64,000 nt of DNA, taken from assembly GCA_963814435.1 (NCBI GenBank), contig CAWFCV010000006.1, positions 248,001-312,000 on the forward strand, read 5' to 3'. This DNA is from JAEUPI01 sp963814435. Lineage in GTDB: Bacteria > Pseudomonadota > Gammaproteobacteria > Burkholderiales > Burkholderiaceae_C. The first letter of the stretch is position 1. Every line of letters begins with the position of its first letter. Shown here in pieces: positions 37,317-46,679 of this stretch. The notes beneath the pieces were generated by a model that searched no databases, was not told where the DNA came from, and was given only the letters and a program-made list of their open reading frames with translations. Both the position numbers and the translations under genes were made by a program.

Positions 37317-37431
37317 CAAAGCAAGCGAGCGGATTGCCCCACGGACAGCCTGTTATGTCTGCGGCAAGAGACTGCCCACGTGTGGCTCGGAAGGGTCTGT
37401 AAACTGAAACGCTCAGATGCAGGCGCAATCA

Positions 37432-37818
37432 ATGCCAGGGTTCAATCCAGAAGTGTTTCGATGGGCGCGAGAGACCGCCGGCCTTGAGCAGGCGGAAGCT
37501 GCTCACGCGATCGGCATCGTGCCCGTATCACTGGCGGCTATCGAGTCGGGAGAGAAGGAGCCCTCGCGCAGTGTGTTGTTGTACATGGCGCGGGCGTACC
37601 GGCGTTCGTTGCTAACGCTGTACTCCCGGCGCCACCGCGTAAAAGTGACGGTCGAAACCGCGGAGCCTAAGAAGCAGCGCCAGAACCGCAAGATTCCTGA
37701 CGTGTGCACGACAGTGGGGGTTCCCTGCTGCAACCCCTTCGAGTTCACTCGCGCGCTCGGATTCCGCACCCAGTGGAAGCAGGAAACTCTGAAGACTCAG
37801 CGCTCGACCAAGCCATAG
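37432..37818 (+). pseudogene. XRE-type helix-turn-helix remnant (N-terminal part of an ImmA/IrrE-like regulator)
   Basis: The first 60 residues, MPGFNPEVFRWARETAGLEQ onward through IESGEKEPSRSVLLYMARAY and RRSLLTLYS, match the HTH start of XRE regulators fused to ImmA/IrrE metallopeptidases. After residue 60 the expected APP(K/R) linker is found only in another frame (APPRKSDGR) and soon stops; no HExxH protease follows. The open frame continues to 37818 with unrelated sequence. This appears to be a broken relic, perhaps of a toxin-antitoxin or phage-type locus. Base composition here is less GC-rich than the neighbours. Confidence 0.65.
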
Positions 37819-37921
37819 CGCTAGTCGAAGGGGCGGCGGAATCGTTGCGGCGAATTCTCGCAGTTCTGACCACGTGACATTGGCACGGTGCCAGCTTCTC
37901 CAGGTCCGACGGCGGCTGCGC

Positions 37922-39073
37922 TTAGCGCGCCAGCCTTACCCATCGCCCCCCGCGCGCCGACGACTTCACCACCGCCTCGATGAACTCGACACCTTTCAGC
38001 CCGTCGGCCAACGTCGGAAAGTGCGCCGCCTTGTCGGCCTTGGGCCCACCAGGCCGCGCGGCGCGGATCGCCTGCGCGATCTCGGCATAGAGCGTCGCAA
38101 AACCTTCTAGATAACCTTCCGGGTGGCCCGACGGGATGCGCGAAACCCGCGCCGCGGCGGTGTTGGCCGCACCGGTCGCGCGGCCGATCACCTGCGTCGA
38201 CTGGCCGAACGGCGACCAGTGCAACTGGTTCGGTTGCTCTTGCCGCCAGTCGAGTCCACCCTTGCTGCCGTAGACACGCAGACGCAGGTTGTTCTCATTG
38301 CCCGGCGCCACCTGGCTTGCCCAGAGCATTCCTCGCGCGCCGCCTGCGTAGCGCAGCATCACCTGCGCGTTGTCGTCGAGCGCGCGGCCCTTCACGAAAC
38401 GGCTCAGGTCGGCGCAGAGCTCTTCGAGTTCGAGCCCGGTCACGTAGGTGGCCAGGTGGTGGGCGTGGGTGCCGATGTCGCCGATCGCGCCGCCCGCGCC
38501 GCTGCGCGCCGGGTCGGTGCGCCAATCGGCCTGCTTCTGGCCGGTGGTCTCCAATGCCTCGGTCAACCAGTCCTGCGGGTACTCGACCTGGACGACACGG
38601 ATCACGCCGAGCACGCCCTCGCGCACCATCTGGCGCGCGTGCCGCACCATCGGGTAGCCGCTGTAGTTGTGCGTCACGGCGAAGATGCGTTTCGTCTTCT
38701 TCACCAGCGCGAGCAGCTTCTTCGCGTCCTTGCTCGTCGTCGTCACCGGCTTGTCGCAGATGACGTGGATACCGGCCTTCAAGAACGCCTCGGCCACCGG
38801 CGCGTGCAGGTGGTTCGGCGTGACGATGGCCACCACCTCGATGCCGTCGGGCCGCGACGCCTCGGCCTGGGCCATCGTGGCGTAGTCGCTGTAGATGCGG
38901 TCGTCGGCCAGGCCGAGCGCACGGCCCGAGCGCTGCGCCTTCTGCGGCGTGGCCGACAACGCGCCGGCCACCAACGTGTAGTGATCGTCCAGGCGCGCGG
39001 CGATGCGGTGCACCGCGCCGATGAAGGCGCCTTCGCCGCCGCCCACCATGCCCAGGCGGATGCGCGTGGTCAT
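37922..39073 (-). CDS. Gfo/Idh/MocA family oxidoreductase
   Basis: Intact 383-residue protein. NAD loop RLGMVGGGEGAFIGAVHRIA, EKP-like motif HVICDKPVTTTSKDAK and the catalytic region GGAIGDIGTHAHHLATYVTG with the Asp-xxx-His pair. It is upstream-paired with a TIM-barrel epimerase on the same strand (39153-40208), so the two probably oxidise and isomerise one sugar. The enzyme is only distantly similar to the dehydrogenase at 9238. Confidence 0.93.
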   Translation of the reverse strand: MTTRIRLGMVGGGEGAFIGAVHRIAARLDDHYTLVAGALSATPQKAQRSGRALGLADDRIYSDYATMAQAEASRPDGIEVVAIVTPNHLHAPVAEAFLKAGIHVICDKPVTTTSKDAKKLLALVKKTKRIFAVTHNYSGYPMVRHARQMVREGVLGVIRVVQVEYPQDWLTEALETTGQKQADWRTDPARSGAGGAIGDIGTHAHHLATYVTGLELEELCADLSRFVKGRALDDNAQVMLRYAGGARGMLWASQVAPGNENNLRLRVYGSKGGLDWRQEQPNQLHWSPFGQSTQVIGRATGAANTAAARVSRIPSGHPEGYLEGFATLYAEIAQAIRAARPGGPKADKAAHFPTLADGLKGVEFIEAVVKSSARGGRWVRLAR

Positions 39074-39104
39074 GCGAGCCCCTCGCCGGCCGAATACAGC
39101 CGTC

Positions 39105-39153
39105 GATCCCCCGGGGGGATGCTCGCTTGCTTGGGGCGGCCCGGCGCTGCGCT
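39105..39153. repeat. Dispersed GC-rich repeat, type A, copy 2
   Basis: CCCCCGGGGGG followed by GCTCGCTTGCTTGGGG, related to 32498-32560. It separates the epimerase gene from the dehydrogenase gene and ends at the epimerase stop. Confidence 0.6.
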
Positions 39154-40208
39154 CACAGCCCGAGCATGCGCTTGAGTTGCGCGGCGTCGTGCGCCGCACC
39201 GGCAAAGTCGTCGAACGCCTTCTCGGTGACGCGGATGATGTGGTCGCGGATGAAGGGCGCGCCTTCGGCCGCACCCTGCTCGGGGTGCTTCAGGCAGCAT
39301 TCCCACTCCAGCACGGCCCAGCCCTGGTAGCCGTACTGCGCCATCTTGGAGAAGATGGCCTTGAAGTCCACCTGCCCATCGCCCAGCGAGCGAAAGCGCC
39401 CGGCGCGGTCGATCCACGGCTGGTAGCCGGAGTACACGCCCTGGCGGCCGCTGGGCCGGAACTCGGCGTCCTTGATATGCAGCGCCTTGATGCGCGTGTG
39501 ATAGATGTCGATGAAGGCCAGGTAGTCGAGCTGCTGCAGCACAAAGTGCGAGGGGTCGTAGTTGATGCAGCAGCGCGGGTGGTTGTTCACCCGCTCGAGC
39601 AGCATCTCGAAGGTCACGCCGTCGAACAGGTCCTCGCCCGGGTGCAGTTCGAAGCACACATGGCAGCCGGCGTCTTCGAAGGCATCGAAGATCGGCCGCC
39701 AGCGCTTGGCCAGTTCGTCGAACGCGGCCTCCACCAGGCCGGCTGGGCGCTGCGGCCAGGGGTACAGGTAGGGCCAGGCCAGCGCGCCCGGGAAGCTCAC
39801 GTTCGACGTGAGCCCGAGGTTCTTCGAGGCGCGTGCCGACAGCAGCATCTGCTGCACCGCCCAGCGCTGGCGCTCGGCGGGCTTGCCCTTCAGCGCCGCC
39901 GGTGCGAAGGCGTCGAAGGCGTCATCGTAGGCCGGATGGACGGCGACGAGTTGCCCCTGCAGGTGCGTGCCGAGTTCGGTGATCTCCACACCGTTGGCGC
40001 GCGCGATGCCGGCCACCTCGTCGCAGTAGGTCTTCGATTCGGCCGCATTGGCCAAGTCGAACAGGCGAGCGTCCCACGTCGGAATCTGCACGCCCTTGAA
40101 GCCCAGCGCGCCGGCCCACTGGGTGATTGCCGACCACGAGTTGAACGGTGCAGCGTCGCCCGCAAACTGCGCCAGGTAGATGCCCGGGCCCAAGATGTTG
40201 GTTGCCAT
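39153..40208 (-). CDS. Sugar phosphate isomerase/epimerase (TIM barrel)
   Basis: Intact 351-residue AP-endonuclease-2-like barrel. Metal-site strands: VCFELHPGEDLF, CCINYDPSHFVLQQLDY, IKALHIKDAEFRPSG and GWAVLEWECCLKHPEQG. The length (350) fits the group that acts with Gfo/Idh/MocA dehydrogenases on inositol-like or 3-keto sugars. Start MATNILGPGIYLAQF is at 40208 after AAGGAGTGAC. First gene of the pair. Confidence 0.92.
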   Translation of the reverse strand: MATNILGPGIYLAQFAGDAAPFNSWSAITQWAGALGFKGVQIPTWDARLFDLANAAESKTYCDEVAGIARANGVEITELGTHLQGQLVAVHPAYDDAFDAFAPAALKGKPAERQRWAVQQMLLSARASKNLGLTSNVSFPGALAWPYLYPWPQRPAGLVEAAFDELAKRWRPIFDAFEDAGCHVCFELHPGEDLFDGVTFEMLLERVNNHPRCCINYDPSHFVLQQLDYLAFIDIYHTRIKALHIKDAEFRPSGRQGVYSGYQPWIDRAGRFRSLGDGQVDFKAIFSKMAQYGYQGWAVLEWECCLKHPEQGAAEGAPFIRDHIIRVTEKAFDDFAGAAHDAAQLKRMLGL

Positions 40209-40344
40209 GAGTCACTCCTTGGCCCGGGTTGGTTGCGGGGCCCTGGGTGCCATGATGCCTCGATTGCACGTCGGCTGCCTCGCAGACGATCTGGCAATTC
40301 GCCATCCGCCGCAGGCGGTACACCGCGCTCACGTGCCGGCCGCA

Positions 40345-41282
40345 CTACTGGATCACTTCGTCGGCGCTCAACAGAACGGTTTGCGGCAGCGTGATGCCCA
40401 AGGTCTTGGCAGTCTTCAGGTTGATCACCAGTTCAAACTGCGTCGGCTGGCTGACCGACATCTCGGCTGGATTGGCCCCGGTGGCGACCTTGCCGATGTA
40501 GGTCGCCAGGCTCCGGTAGGCCGTGCGCATGCTTTCGCCGTAGCTCATCAGGCCTCCCTCATCCACGTATTCCCTGAGTCCGTAGAAGGCGGGCAGTCGG
40601 TGCTGAGCCGCCAGCGCCACGATGTCGCCACGCTTGGCGACAAAGAATGGCTCATCCGGCAAGACAAAGATGCCGGTCGCACGCTGGCCGACGACGGCGT
40701 CGAACGCGGCGGGCAGTGATGTGTCCCCCGGCTTGCGCCCGGCCTCCACCTTGACCAGCTGGATGTTCAAGCGTTGCGCGACCGGGCCCAGCGCCCGCCA
40801 CATGCGCGGATGCACCGCGCTGCCGCTGTCGACCAGCACTGCGACCGTGGTCGGCTTGGGCAGAACACTGGCGAACAGATCCAGCATCCTGGGCATGATG
40901 TCTTCGGCCTGGCTGGCGAGCCCGGTGATATTTTGATGATCGGTGTCGAGCCGGGCGTCGAGCCGAATGCCTGGCGCGCCACACGCGTGGTGGGCGTGCA
41001 GGTGGAGATGACGGCGTCGAGGTTCATCGCCGCGAGCTCACGCGCGTAGCCTGGCACGAGCTGCACTCGGCCCTCGGCGTAGCGGCGTTCGATGACGAGA
41101 TTGCGGCCCTCGACATACCCCAGTTCGCGCAGACCCTCGCGCAGTGCCACTTCCTCGTGCGGCATCGGCGCGTCCCCGAACAGGATGCCGATGCGGACCT
41201 TCTTTTGCGCCGACTGCGCCAGCGCGAACGCAGGCACAGACAGCAGCAAGGAGCTGATCAACAGGGCGGTTCTGCGTTGCAT
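40345..41282 (-). CDS. ABC-type substrate-binding protein (TrpX/PF04392 type), one frameshift
   Basis: Signal peptide MQRRTALLISSLLLSVPAFA, then VRIGILFGDAPMPHEEVALR, LRELGYVEGRNLVIERRYAE and LAAMNLDAVISTCTPTTRVA, the pattern of the ABC_sub_bind family. One indel near 40930 displaces the middle; the C-terminal part runs LDLFASVLPKPTTVAVLVDS to LLSADEVIQ. No permease or ATPase lies next to it, so it is an orphan. In this order such orphans are common and often of unknown ligand. Confidence 0.82.
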
Positions 41283-41680
41283 GTGGTCTCCCGGGCCGGG
41301 GTGCGATGGTCAGCGCGTCAATGCACCGTTCGATCCGCGGATCGAAGCATAGGGCCAAGCGCGCTACACCGCCAGCCGCAGCCGCCGAGTGCCGGGCTGC
41401 AAAGCGAGATGGCGGCTTTCCAGCCGCGATGTCATGACGTCGCAGGACCGCGTGGGGTCGGGTCCTGCAACCGACGTCGCACGGCGAGCAACCGGTCCCG
41501 GCCATCTTGCTGGCCTTCACCCAGAGCCGCTCGAAGGTAGCGCCGGACTGAAGCCGAGCAGCCCCACGCGAGCTGGCGCTGCCGTGCACTCGCGCCGATC
41601 CGACAAGGATCGATCCGGACCCTCGGCTGCGCCCGGTCAAACAACCCGGTACCCGATGAACTCTTGAGGTCTTGGCTCGA
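41283..41680. other. Intergenic region, no gene supported
   Basis: About 400 bp between two leftward genes. Short open frames exist on both strands but none has a ribosome site, recognisable domain or neighbour logic. No strong hairpin was noticed. Confidence 0.6.
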
Positions 41681-42883
41681 TCAGCGGTCTCTCGCCAGTC
41701 CGGCGAACTGCGCGAGCATGAAGTCCAGGAACGGCGCCACGCAATTGCGGTGGCTCGAGGGCACGGCGGCACAACTCGTCAGGCTGACCCGTGCCGCGCC
41801 GCGCGAGCGCATCGCAAGCAGCGCGTTCACCGCGCTGGCGTGCGGCACCGTCTGGTCGTCACGGCCGTGGAACAGGCTCACCGGCGCCTCGGGCTTCCAG
41901 TCGTGCACGTTGCTCAAGCGCTCAATGGTGGCGTGATCGCCATCGAAGTGATGGTCGAGGAAGCTGGTCTGCAGGCTCACGTCGGCGTACGCGGGCACCA
42001 GGCGCCGCACCAACAGGCGGCGCGCCTCGCGACGCAGCGCATGGCCCATCCATTTGAGCATCGCGGGCCTGAACAGCGTGCCGATCACGGGCACGCGCGC
42101 GCTGATCCGTTGCAGCTGTTCGCTCACCGTGGCGTCGACGTCGTACGGCCCACCGCCTGCCACGCTGGCGACCAGATGGCGCAGGTGAGGGCTGTCGGCG
42201 GTCTGCATCGCCCGGTGCGCGGCCAACGTGACATAGCCGCCTTCGGAATAGCCGGTGAGAAAGAGCTGGCCGTTGTCGGCGATGCCCGCCTGGTGCCGCC
42301 AGCTCAGCGCGGCTGTCAGCAGGTCCAGCACGGCCGCGGCGGAGGGTTCGGCCAGCAGATACGGGTGGGGTGCGCCGCGCGACGCGCCGTAGCCCACATA
42401 GTCAGCGGCGACGACGATGTAGCCGAGCGAGGCCATGACCACCGCCACTTCAGAGGCGACGGCGTGGTTGCTCGGCGCCCGGGCGTCGTTGAACAGCGTG
42501 CCGTGCTGGTAGCTCAGCACCGGGCTCGGTGCGCCGGGCGGCTTGACCGGCACGCTGATCAGTCCCGACGCCCTGATCGGCCGCCCTTGTCCGTCGGTCG
42601 TGTCATAGATCAAGCGGTAGTTGGTGACGTCGTAGCGCGGCGTGATCGCCGGGGCCTTGCCGCTCGGCGCATCGATGGCCCGCTCGATCTCAGACGCGGC
42701 AATCCGGTTCAGCGTGACGGCGTGCTCGAGGCGGCCCGGCGAGCCGGCATCGGTGCGCTGAAGCGCCACAGGGGCGGTGGTCTTCGGGGCGGCATTGGCC
42801 TGGCTCCAGCTGTCGCGCACCGATCCGGCAGCCAGCAGCGCCGCCAGCGCGATGGATCCGAGTCGCAGTGAACGCTTGTTCAT
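41681..42883 (-). CDS. Exported alpha/beta hydrolase (lipase/esterase-like)
   Basis: Intact 400-residue protein with an N-terminal signal peptide MNKRSLRLGSIALAALLAAG. The nucleophile elbow is FLTGYSEGGYVTLAAHRAM (Ser in GYSEGG); the acid is likely Asp in LFHGRDDQTVPHASAVN and the base His in AVPSSHRNCV. The order and the VLSYQHGTLFNDARAPS oxyanion block resemble secretory lipase (LIP) family hydrolases. It probably works in the periplasm on an ester. No operon partners. Confidence 0.88.
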   Translation of the reverse strand: MNKRSLRLGSIALAALLAAGSVRDSWSQANAAPKTTAPVALQRTDAGSPGRLEHAVTLNRIAASEIERAIDAPSGKAPAITPRYDVTNYRLIYDTTDGQGRPIRASGLISVPVKPPGAPSPVLSYQHGTLFNDARAPSNHAVASEVAVVMASLGYIVVAADYVGYGASRGAPHPYLLAEPSAAAVLDLLTAALSWRHQAGIADNGQLFLTGYSEGGYVTLAAHRAMQTADSPHLRHLVASVAGGGPYDVDATVSEQLQRISARVPVIGTLFRPAMLKWMGHALRREARRLLVRRLVPAYADVSLQTSFLDHHFDGDHATIERLSNVHDWKPEAPVSLFHGRDDQTVPHASAVNALLAMRSRGAARVSLTSCAAVPSSHRNCVAPFLDFMLAQFAGLARDR

Positions 42884-43082
42884 GACCGACGCTCCGCTTG
42901 CACGGTAACGCGCCGCGGCCCGATTCGCGCTCCCCGATTCACGCGTCTGGACCGCTGATTCGCGGGGTCGCGCGCAGCGTGCACGGCGCGAATCGTCCGG
43001 CCCCGGCGAGCGGCTTCGCCTGTGGCGGGGCGCATTGACTTCGATTGCGGCGCGCTGGCTTGGCTTCGTCGGTAGACAGTCA

Positions 43083-43200
43083 GCCCTTGTAGTCCATCAG
43101 TCGGAACAGAAACCGCACGAGCTCTGGGAACAGCGTGTTCAGTGCCGGCGCGCCGATCATCACGTAGCGGAACGACATGCCCTCGACAAGCGCCGTCCGG
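43083..43200 (-). pseudogene. Fragment of an unknown gene (C-terminal end)
   Basis: A leftward frame encodes LVEGMSFRYVMIGAPALNTL followed by FPELVRFLFRLMDYKG and a stop at 43083. It has protein-like composition and a plausible amphipathic end but no start region; upstream sequence in the frame soon loses protein character. I do not recognise the family. It may be the remains of a decayed gene. Confidence 0.4.
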
Positions 43201-43260
43201 GTTGGGCGCAGAACTGAACGGGCGAGTCGTCGAGACTGCTACGGTCGTCGTGGCGCGGCG

Positions 43261-43650
43261 TCAACGCGCCACTTCGGCGCTCCGTGCAGCGCCGCTCGGG
43301 CGGCCCGCGCGGATCTCACCTCGTGCGCGAGCGAGCAGGTAGGCGTAGATCGCGTTGAGTTCGGCGACCACCAGCGGCTGGCTGCGGTAACCCGGCATGC
43401 CGCGCCCAATATCGCCGTCGAGCACCCAGCGGTCGAAGCGCTCACGTGGCGCGTCGCGCGCCGAGGCGATGAGTGACGGTGCCGCCCAGCCTTCGTAGTC
43501 GCGGCCGTGGCAGCGCGCGCAGTCCATCGTGCGCAACGCGCTCCAGCCGCGTGCCCATTCGATCGCCTGGTCCGGGCCCGCCGCGCCCACGTCGGACGCT
43601 GCCAGGACCAAAACCAGGAGCGGCGCCATCGTCGCCACGCGGCCCGACAT
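43261..43650 (-). CDS. Small c-type cytochrome
   Basis: Intact 129-residue exported protein. Signal peptide MSGRVATMAPLLVLVLAASD up to VGAAG, a single haem site CARCH near residue 45 and a likely distal Met in GDIGRGMPGYRSQ. Class I monohaem cytochrome, periplasmic electron carrier. The gene follows a small exported protein gene by 18 bp on the same strand, so they form a pair. A dehydrogenase partner is not present next to it. Confidence 0.87.
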   Translation of the reverse strand: MSGRVATMAPLLVLVLAASDVGAAGPDQAIEWARGWSALRTMDCARCHGRDYEGWAAPSLIASARDAPRERFDRWVLDGDIGRGMPGYRSQPLVVAELNAIYAYLLARARGEIRAGRPSGAARSAEVAR

Positions 43651-43668
43651 GACAGCGCCTTGCGCGGC

Positions 43669-43974
43669 TCAGCGCTCGACGCCGGCGACCCGCTCCGGCT
43701 GAGGCCTCGCCGCGGCCGCGAGCGCTTCCTGCTGATGACGCTTGAAAACGATGACGGCCGGGTGTTCCATCATCGGGCGCGGTGCTTCGGCCGCCAGATA
43801 GAGCCACGCCGGATGCGGGTAGAACTTCGACGCGTAGTCGTAGCCCTGTTGCGCATGCAGACGTTGGACGACGACCGCCGGGTGGTCGCCCGGACGATGG
43901 TCGGTTTGCTGCGCCCATGCCGGAGCAGAAAGGGCAACCGCGAGAAGGGCCGCCGTGGTGCGGAGTGTGGTCAT
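43669..43974 (-). CDS. Small exported protein of unknown function
   Basis: 101 residues with signal peptide MTTLRTTAALLAVALSAPAW cleaved after WAQ. The mature part has repeated HPA motifs (GDHPAVVVQRLHAQ, YPHPAWLYLA, MMEHPAVIVFKRHQ), giving a short internal repeat around HPAVxVxxxH. GGGAG stands six bases before ATG 43974. Paired with the cytochrome c gene. Family not recognised. Confidence 0.75.
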   Translation of the reverse strand: MTTLRTTAALLAVALSAPAWAQQTDHRPGDHPAVVVQRLHAQQGYDYASKFYPHPAWLYLAAEAPRPMMEHPAVIVFKRHQQEALAAAARPQPERVAGVER

Positions 43975-44294
43975 CGTGTACTCCCAGAACATGCATCAAG
44001 CCTACGTGCCGCAGGCCTCGGGCGACAGCGGCAGGTGCTGCAACGGCAACGTTGAATAGTGAACGTGACCCGGCGTCCGATCGCGCGACACCGAATGCGG
44101 GCGCCGAATCGACGCCTCGCTCGCAACCATCGAGGTCCGACCGCTGGCCGATTCGGCGCGCAACAAGCGCGAGTTCAGATCGGTGAAAGGGGTTGCGGGT
44201 GGAAAGTGGGGCCGCGTGAGTTGAATCGAGGCATCAGCAATGCATGCGAAGGGCGCAGTCCGCCCGGCCGGGCGATCGTTGAGACGAATCCAGT
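43975..44294. other. Intergenic region, no gene supported
   Basis: About 320 bp. It contains no convincing gene. It must carry the promoter for the cytochrome pair; no clear sigma-70 boxes or hairpins were seen. Confidence 0.6.
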
Positions 44295-45140
44295 TCAATC
44301 GGGGTGCAACCCCTCCAGCAGCCCCCGCACATAGCCGATTGAAAACGCGGCGCAGCCGGGGCCATCGGGCTGGTAGTCGAACGGCTCCATGGCCAGCCAA
44401 CCGGTGTAGTGCTGGCGCTGCAGCGCCGCCAGGATCGGCCCGAAGCGGTCGTCGCCTTGGCCGGGGCCGCGCCGGTTGCGATCGTTCAGTTGCACATGGG
44501 CCAGGTGGCCGCTCGGCCACCAGCGCTCGATCAACACCGGCAGCGGCTCGACCTCGGTGGCGCCGGCCGAGCTGGCATCGAGCATCGTCTTCAAACCCGG
44601 CAACGCGGCGGCCTCGACGATGGCCACCGCCTCGGCGACGGTGTTGACCACCTGGGTCTGGTCACGCGCCAGTGGCTCGATGCAATAGTGCAGGCCGAGC
44701 TGGCCGGCGCGTTCGCCCGCGAAGACCCACGCCTCGGTGGCGCGGGCGAGTGCATCGGCGTGGCTTTGCCCGGATTGCGGATGACGTTGCGCGGGCGAAC
44801 CGTGCACCAGGTAGTCGCCACCCATCAACGCGCAGAGTTCGATCAGCCGCGCGATCGCTTCCCGGGTGCGCGCCGTCACGGCCGCATCGGCGCTGCTGAT
44901 CGACAGGCCCTTGGGCGCCACCAGCAGCCAGTGCAGCCCGCTGATCGCCAGGCCGTGGTCGGCGGCGATGGCCGCGAACGCCTTCGCCTGGGCGTCAGTG
45001 AGGGTCAAGGGATCGTCGGCCAGCGTGTATGGCGCCACCTCGAGCGCACAGTAGCCAAGGTGGCTCGCATAGGCGCATTGCTGCGCGAAGCCCCACGGGG
45101 CGAGCACTTCGTTGCACAGGGCCAGCCGCTCGAGCATCAT
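44295..45140 (-). CDS. Sugar phosphate isomerase/epimerase (hydroxypyruvate isomerase-like)
   Basis: Intact 281-residue TIM barrel. Strands with metal ligands: LGYCALEVAPYTL, LHYCIEPLARDQTQVVNTVA, GLKTMLDASSAGATEVEPLP, HLAHVQLNDRNRRGPGQGDD and GWLAMEPFDYQPDGPG. Start 45140 has an excellent GGAGGA site and overlaps the tctA stop. The gene is the last of a leftward tctC-tctB-tctA-epimerase operon, so the imported carboxylate may be a sugar-derived acid rather than citrate. Confidence 0.92.
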   Translation of the reverse strand: MMLERLALCNEVLAPWGFAQQCAYASHLGYCALEVAPYTLADDPLTLTDAQAKAFAAIAADHGLAISGLHWLLVAPKGLSISSADAAVTARTREAIARLIELCALMGGDYLVHGSPAQRHPQSGQSHADALARATEAWVFAGERAGQLGLHYCIEPLARDQTQVVNTVAEAVAIVEAAALPGLKTMLDASSAGATEVEPLPVLIERWWPSGHLAHVQLNDRNRRGPGQGDDRFGPILAALQRQHYTGWLAMEPFDYQPDGPGCAAFSIGYVRGLLEGLHPD

Positions 45141-46627
45141 GTCTTCCTCCATTCGACCAGGCGCCGCAGCGCCGAGATCTGCGCCAGCAGCATCACCAGC
45201 ACCAGCAGCGCCAACACGGCGCTGATCGGCCGCGTGAAGAAGGGCCACAGGCTGCCGTCGGACAGCACCAGGCCGCGGCGCAGCGACTTGTCGACGATGT
45301 CGCCGAGCACCAGCCCGAGCACGAACGGCGCCACCGGAAAGCCGCGCCGGCGCAGCAGGAAGCAGACGATGCCCACCACCAGCATGGTCCAGACGTCGAA
45401 CAAACGCTGCGTGATCGAGTACGAGCCCAGCACGCACAGCACGAACACGATCGGCATGATGATGTCGCGCGGCACGCGCAGCACCCACAGGATCGGCCGC
45501 ACCAGCACCAGGCCGAAGATCAGCATCGCCAACGTGGCGACCAGCGTGATGCCCACCACGTCGTAGATGAATTGCGGCTGATTGATCATCAGCATCGGGC
45601 CCGGTTGCGCGCCGTGGATGATCATCGCAGCCATCAGCACGGCGGCGGGCGCCGAGCCCGGAATGCCGAGCGCTAGTGCCGGAATCAGCGCGCCGGGGAT
45701 CGCCGCGTTGTCGCCGGTCTCGGCGGCGATCAGCCCATCGATCGATCCCTTGCCGAACTGCTCGCGCTCGCGGCTCGCGCGCTTGGCGGCGGCGTACGAC
45801 GACCAGGCCGCCATGTCTTCGCCCACACCCGGCAGGATGCCGATGAACACGCCGATCAGGCCGGAACGCAGGATCGTGCGCCAGTAGCGCAGCAGGTCGG
45901 CGATCTTGGGCAACACCGAGTCCACCGAGTTCAGCATCGCCTTGAGTTTGGGCTCGCCCATCACGGTGAGGATCTCGGCGAAGCCGAACGCGCCGACCAG
46001 CGCAGGGATCAACCCGATGCCGCCGGAAACCGCGTTCTGCTCGAACGTGAAGCGCGCATGCGCATGGATCGGGTCGAGCCCGATGCTGGCCACGAAGATG
46101 CCCAGCAGCCCCATCAACCAGCCCTTGAGCGGGTTCGAACCCGTCAGGCTGCCCGACATCATCACGCCCGCCATGCCGAGCCAGAAGAACTCGAAAGCAC
46201 CGAATTTCAGTGCCGTTTCGGCGAGCAGCGGGGTGAACATCGCCAGGCAGACCACGCCGAACAGCGAGCCCGCCACCGAGCCGGTGGTGGCGATGCCCAT
46301 CGCGCGGCCGGCCTTGCCCTGGCGCGCCAGCATGTTGCCGTCCAGGCAGGCCGCTGCGTTCGCGGCGGTGCCGGGAATGTTGAGCAGGATGGCGGTGCGG
46401 CTGCCGCCGTAGATGGCACCGACGTAGACGCAGATCAGCACCAGGATGGCGTCGGTGGGCGCCATCTTGATGGTCAGCGTGGTGAACAGCGCAACGCCGA
46501 GCGTGGCCGACAGGCCGGGCAGCAGGCCGATCATGATGCCCGCCAGCGTGGCACCGAGCGCGTAGGCGATCTGCCACGGGCCGGCAAGCGTGAGCAGCGC
46601 GGCGCCGAGGTGGTTCAGCCCGTCCAT
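45137..46627 (-). CDS. tctA: Tripartite tricarboxylate transporter, large membrane subunit
   Basis: Intact 496-residue permease with about eleven helices. Family blocks: LAGIMIGLLPGLSATLGVAL, VYVGAIYGGSRTAILLNIPG, GIGLIPALVGAFGFAEILTV, LIGVFIGILPGVGEDMAAW and PGALIPALALGIPGSAPAAV. Start ATG 46627 gives MDGLNHLGAALLTLAGPW; its ribosome site is weak. 52 bp separate it from tctB. The system imports carboxylates with a sodium or proton gradient using the TctC binding protein. Confidence 0.94.
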   Translation of the reverse strand: MDGLNHLGAALLTLAGPWQIAYALGATLAGIMIGLLPGLSATLGVALFTTLTIKMAPTDAILVLICVYVGAIYGGSRTAILLNIPGTAANAAACLDGNMLARQGKAGRAMGIATTGSVAGSLFGVVCLAMFTPLLAETALKFGAFEFFWLGMAGVMMSGSLTGSNPLKGWLMGLLGIFVASIGLDPIHAHARFTFEQNAVSGGIGLIPALVGAFGFAEILTVMGEPKLKAMLNSVDSVLPKIADLLRYWRTILRSGLIGVFIGILPGVGEDMAAWSSYAAAKRASREREQFGKGSIDGLIAAETGDNAAIPGALIPALALGIPGSAPAAVLMAAMIIHGAQPGPMLMINQPQFIYDVVGITLVATLAMLIFGLVLVRPILWVLRVPRDIIMPIVFVLCVLGSYSITQRLFDVWTMLVVGIVCFLLRRRGFPVAPFVLGLVLGDIVDKSLRRGLVLSDGSLWPFFTRPISAVLALLVLVMLLAQISALRRLVEWRKT

Positions 46628-46679
46628 GCGGATCGCGCTGCGGCCACGGCTCGGGATGCCCCGCCGACGCGGCGCTGCG

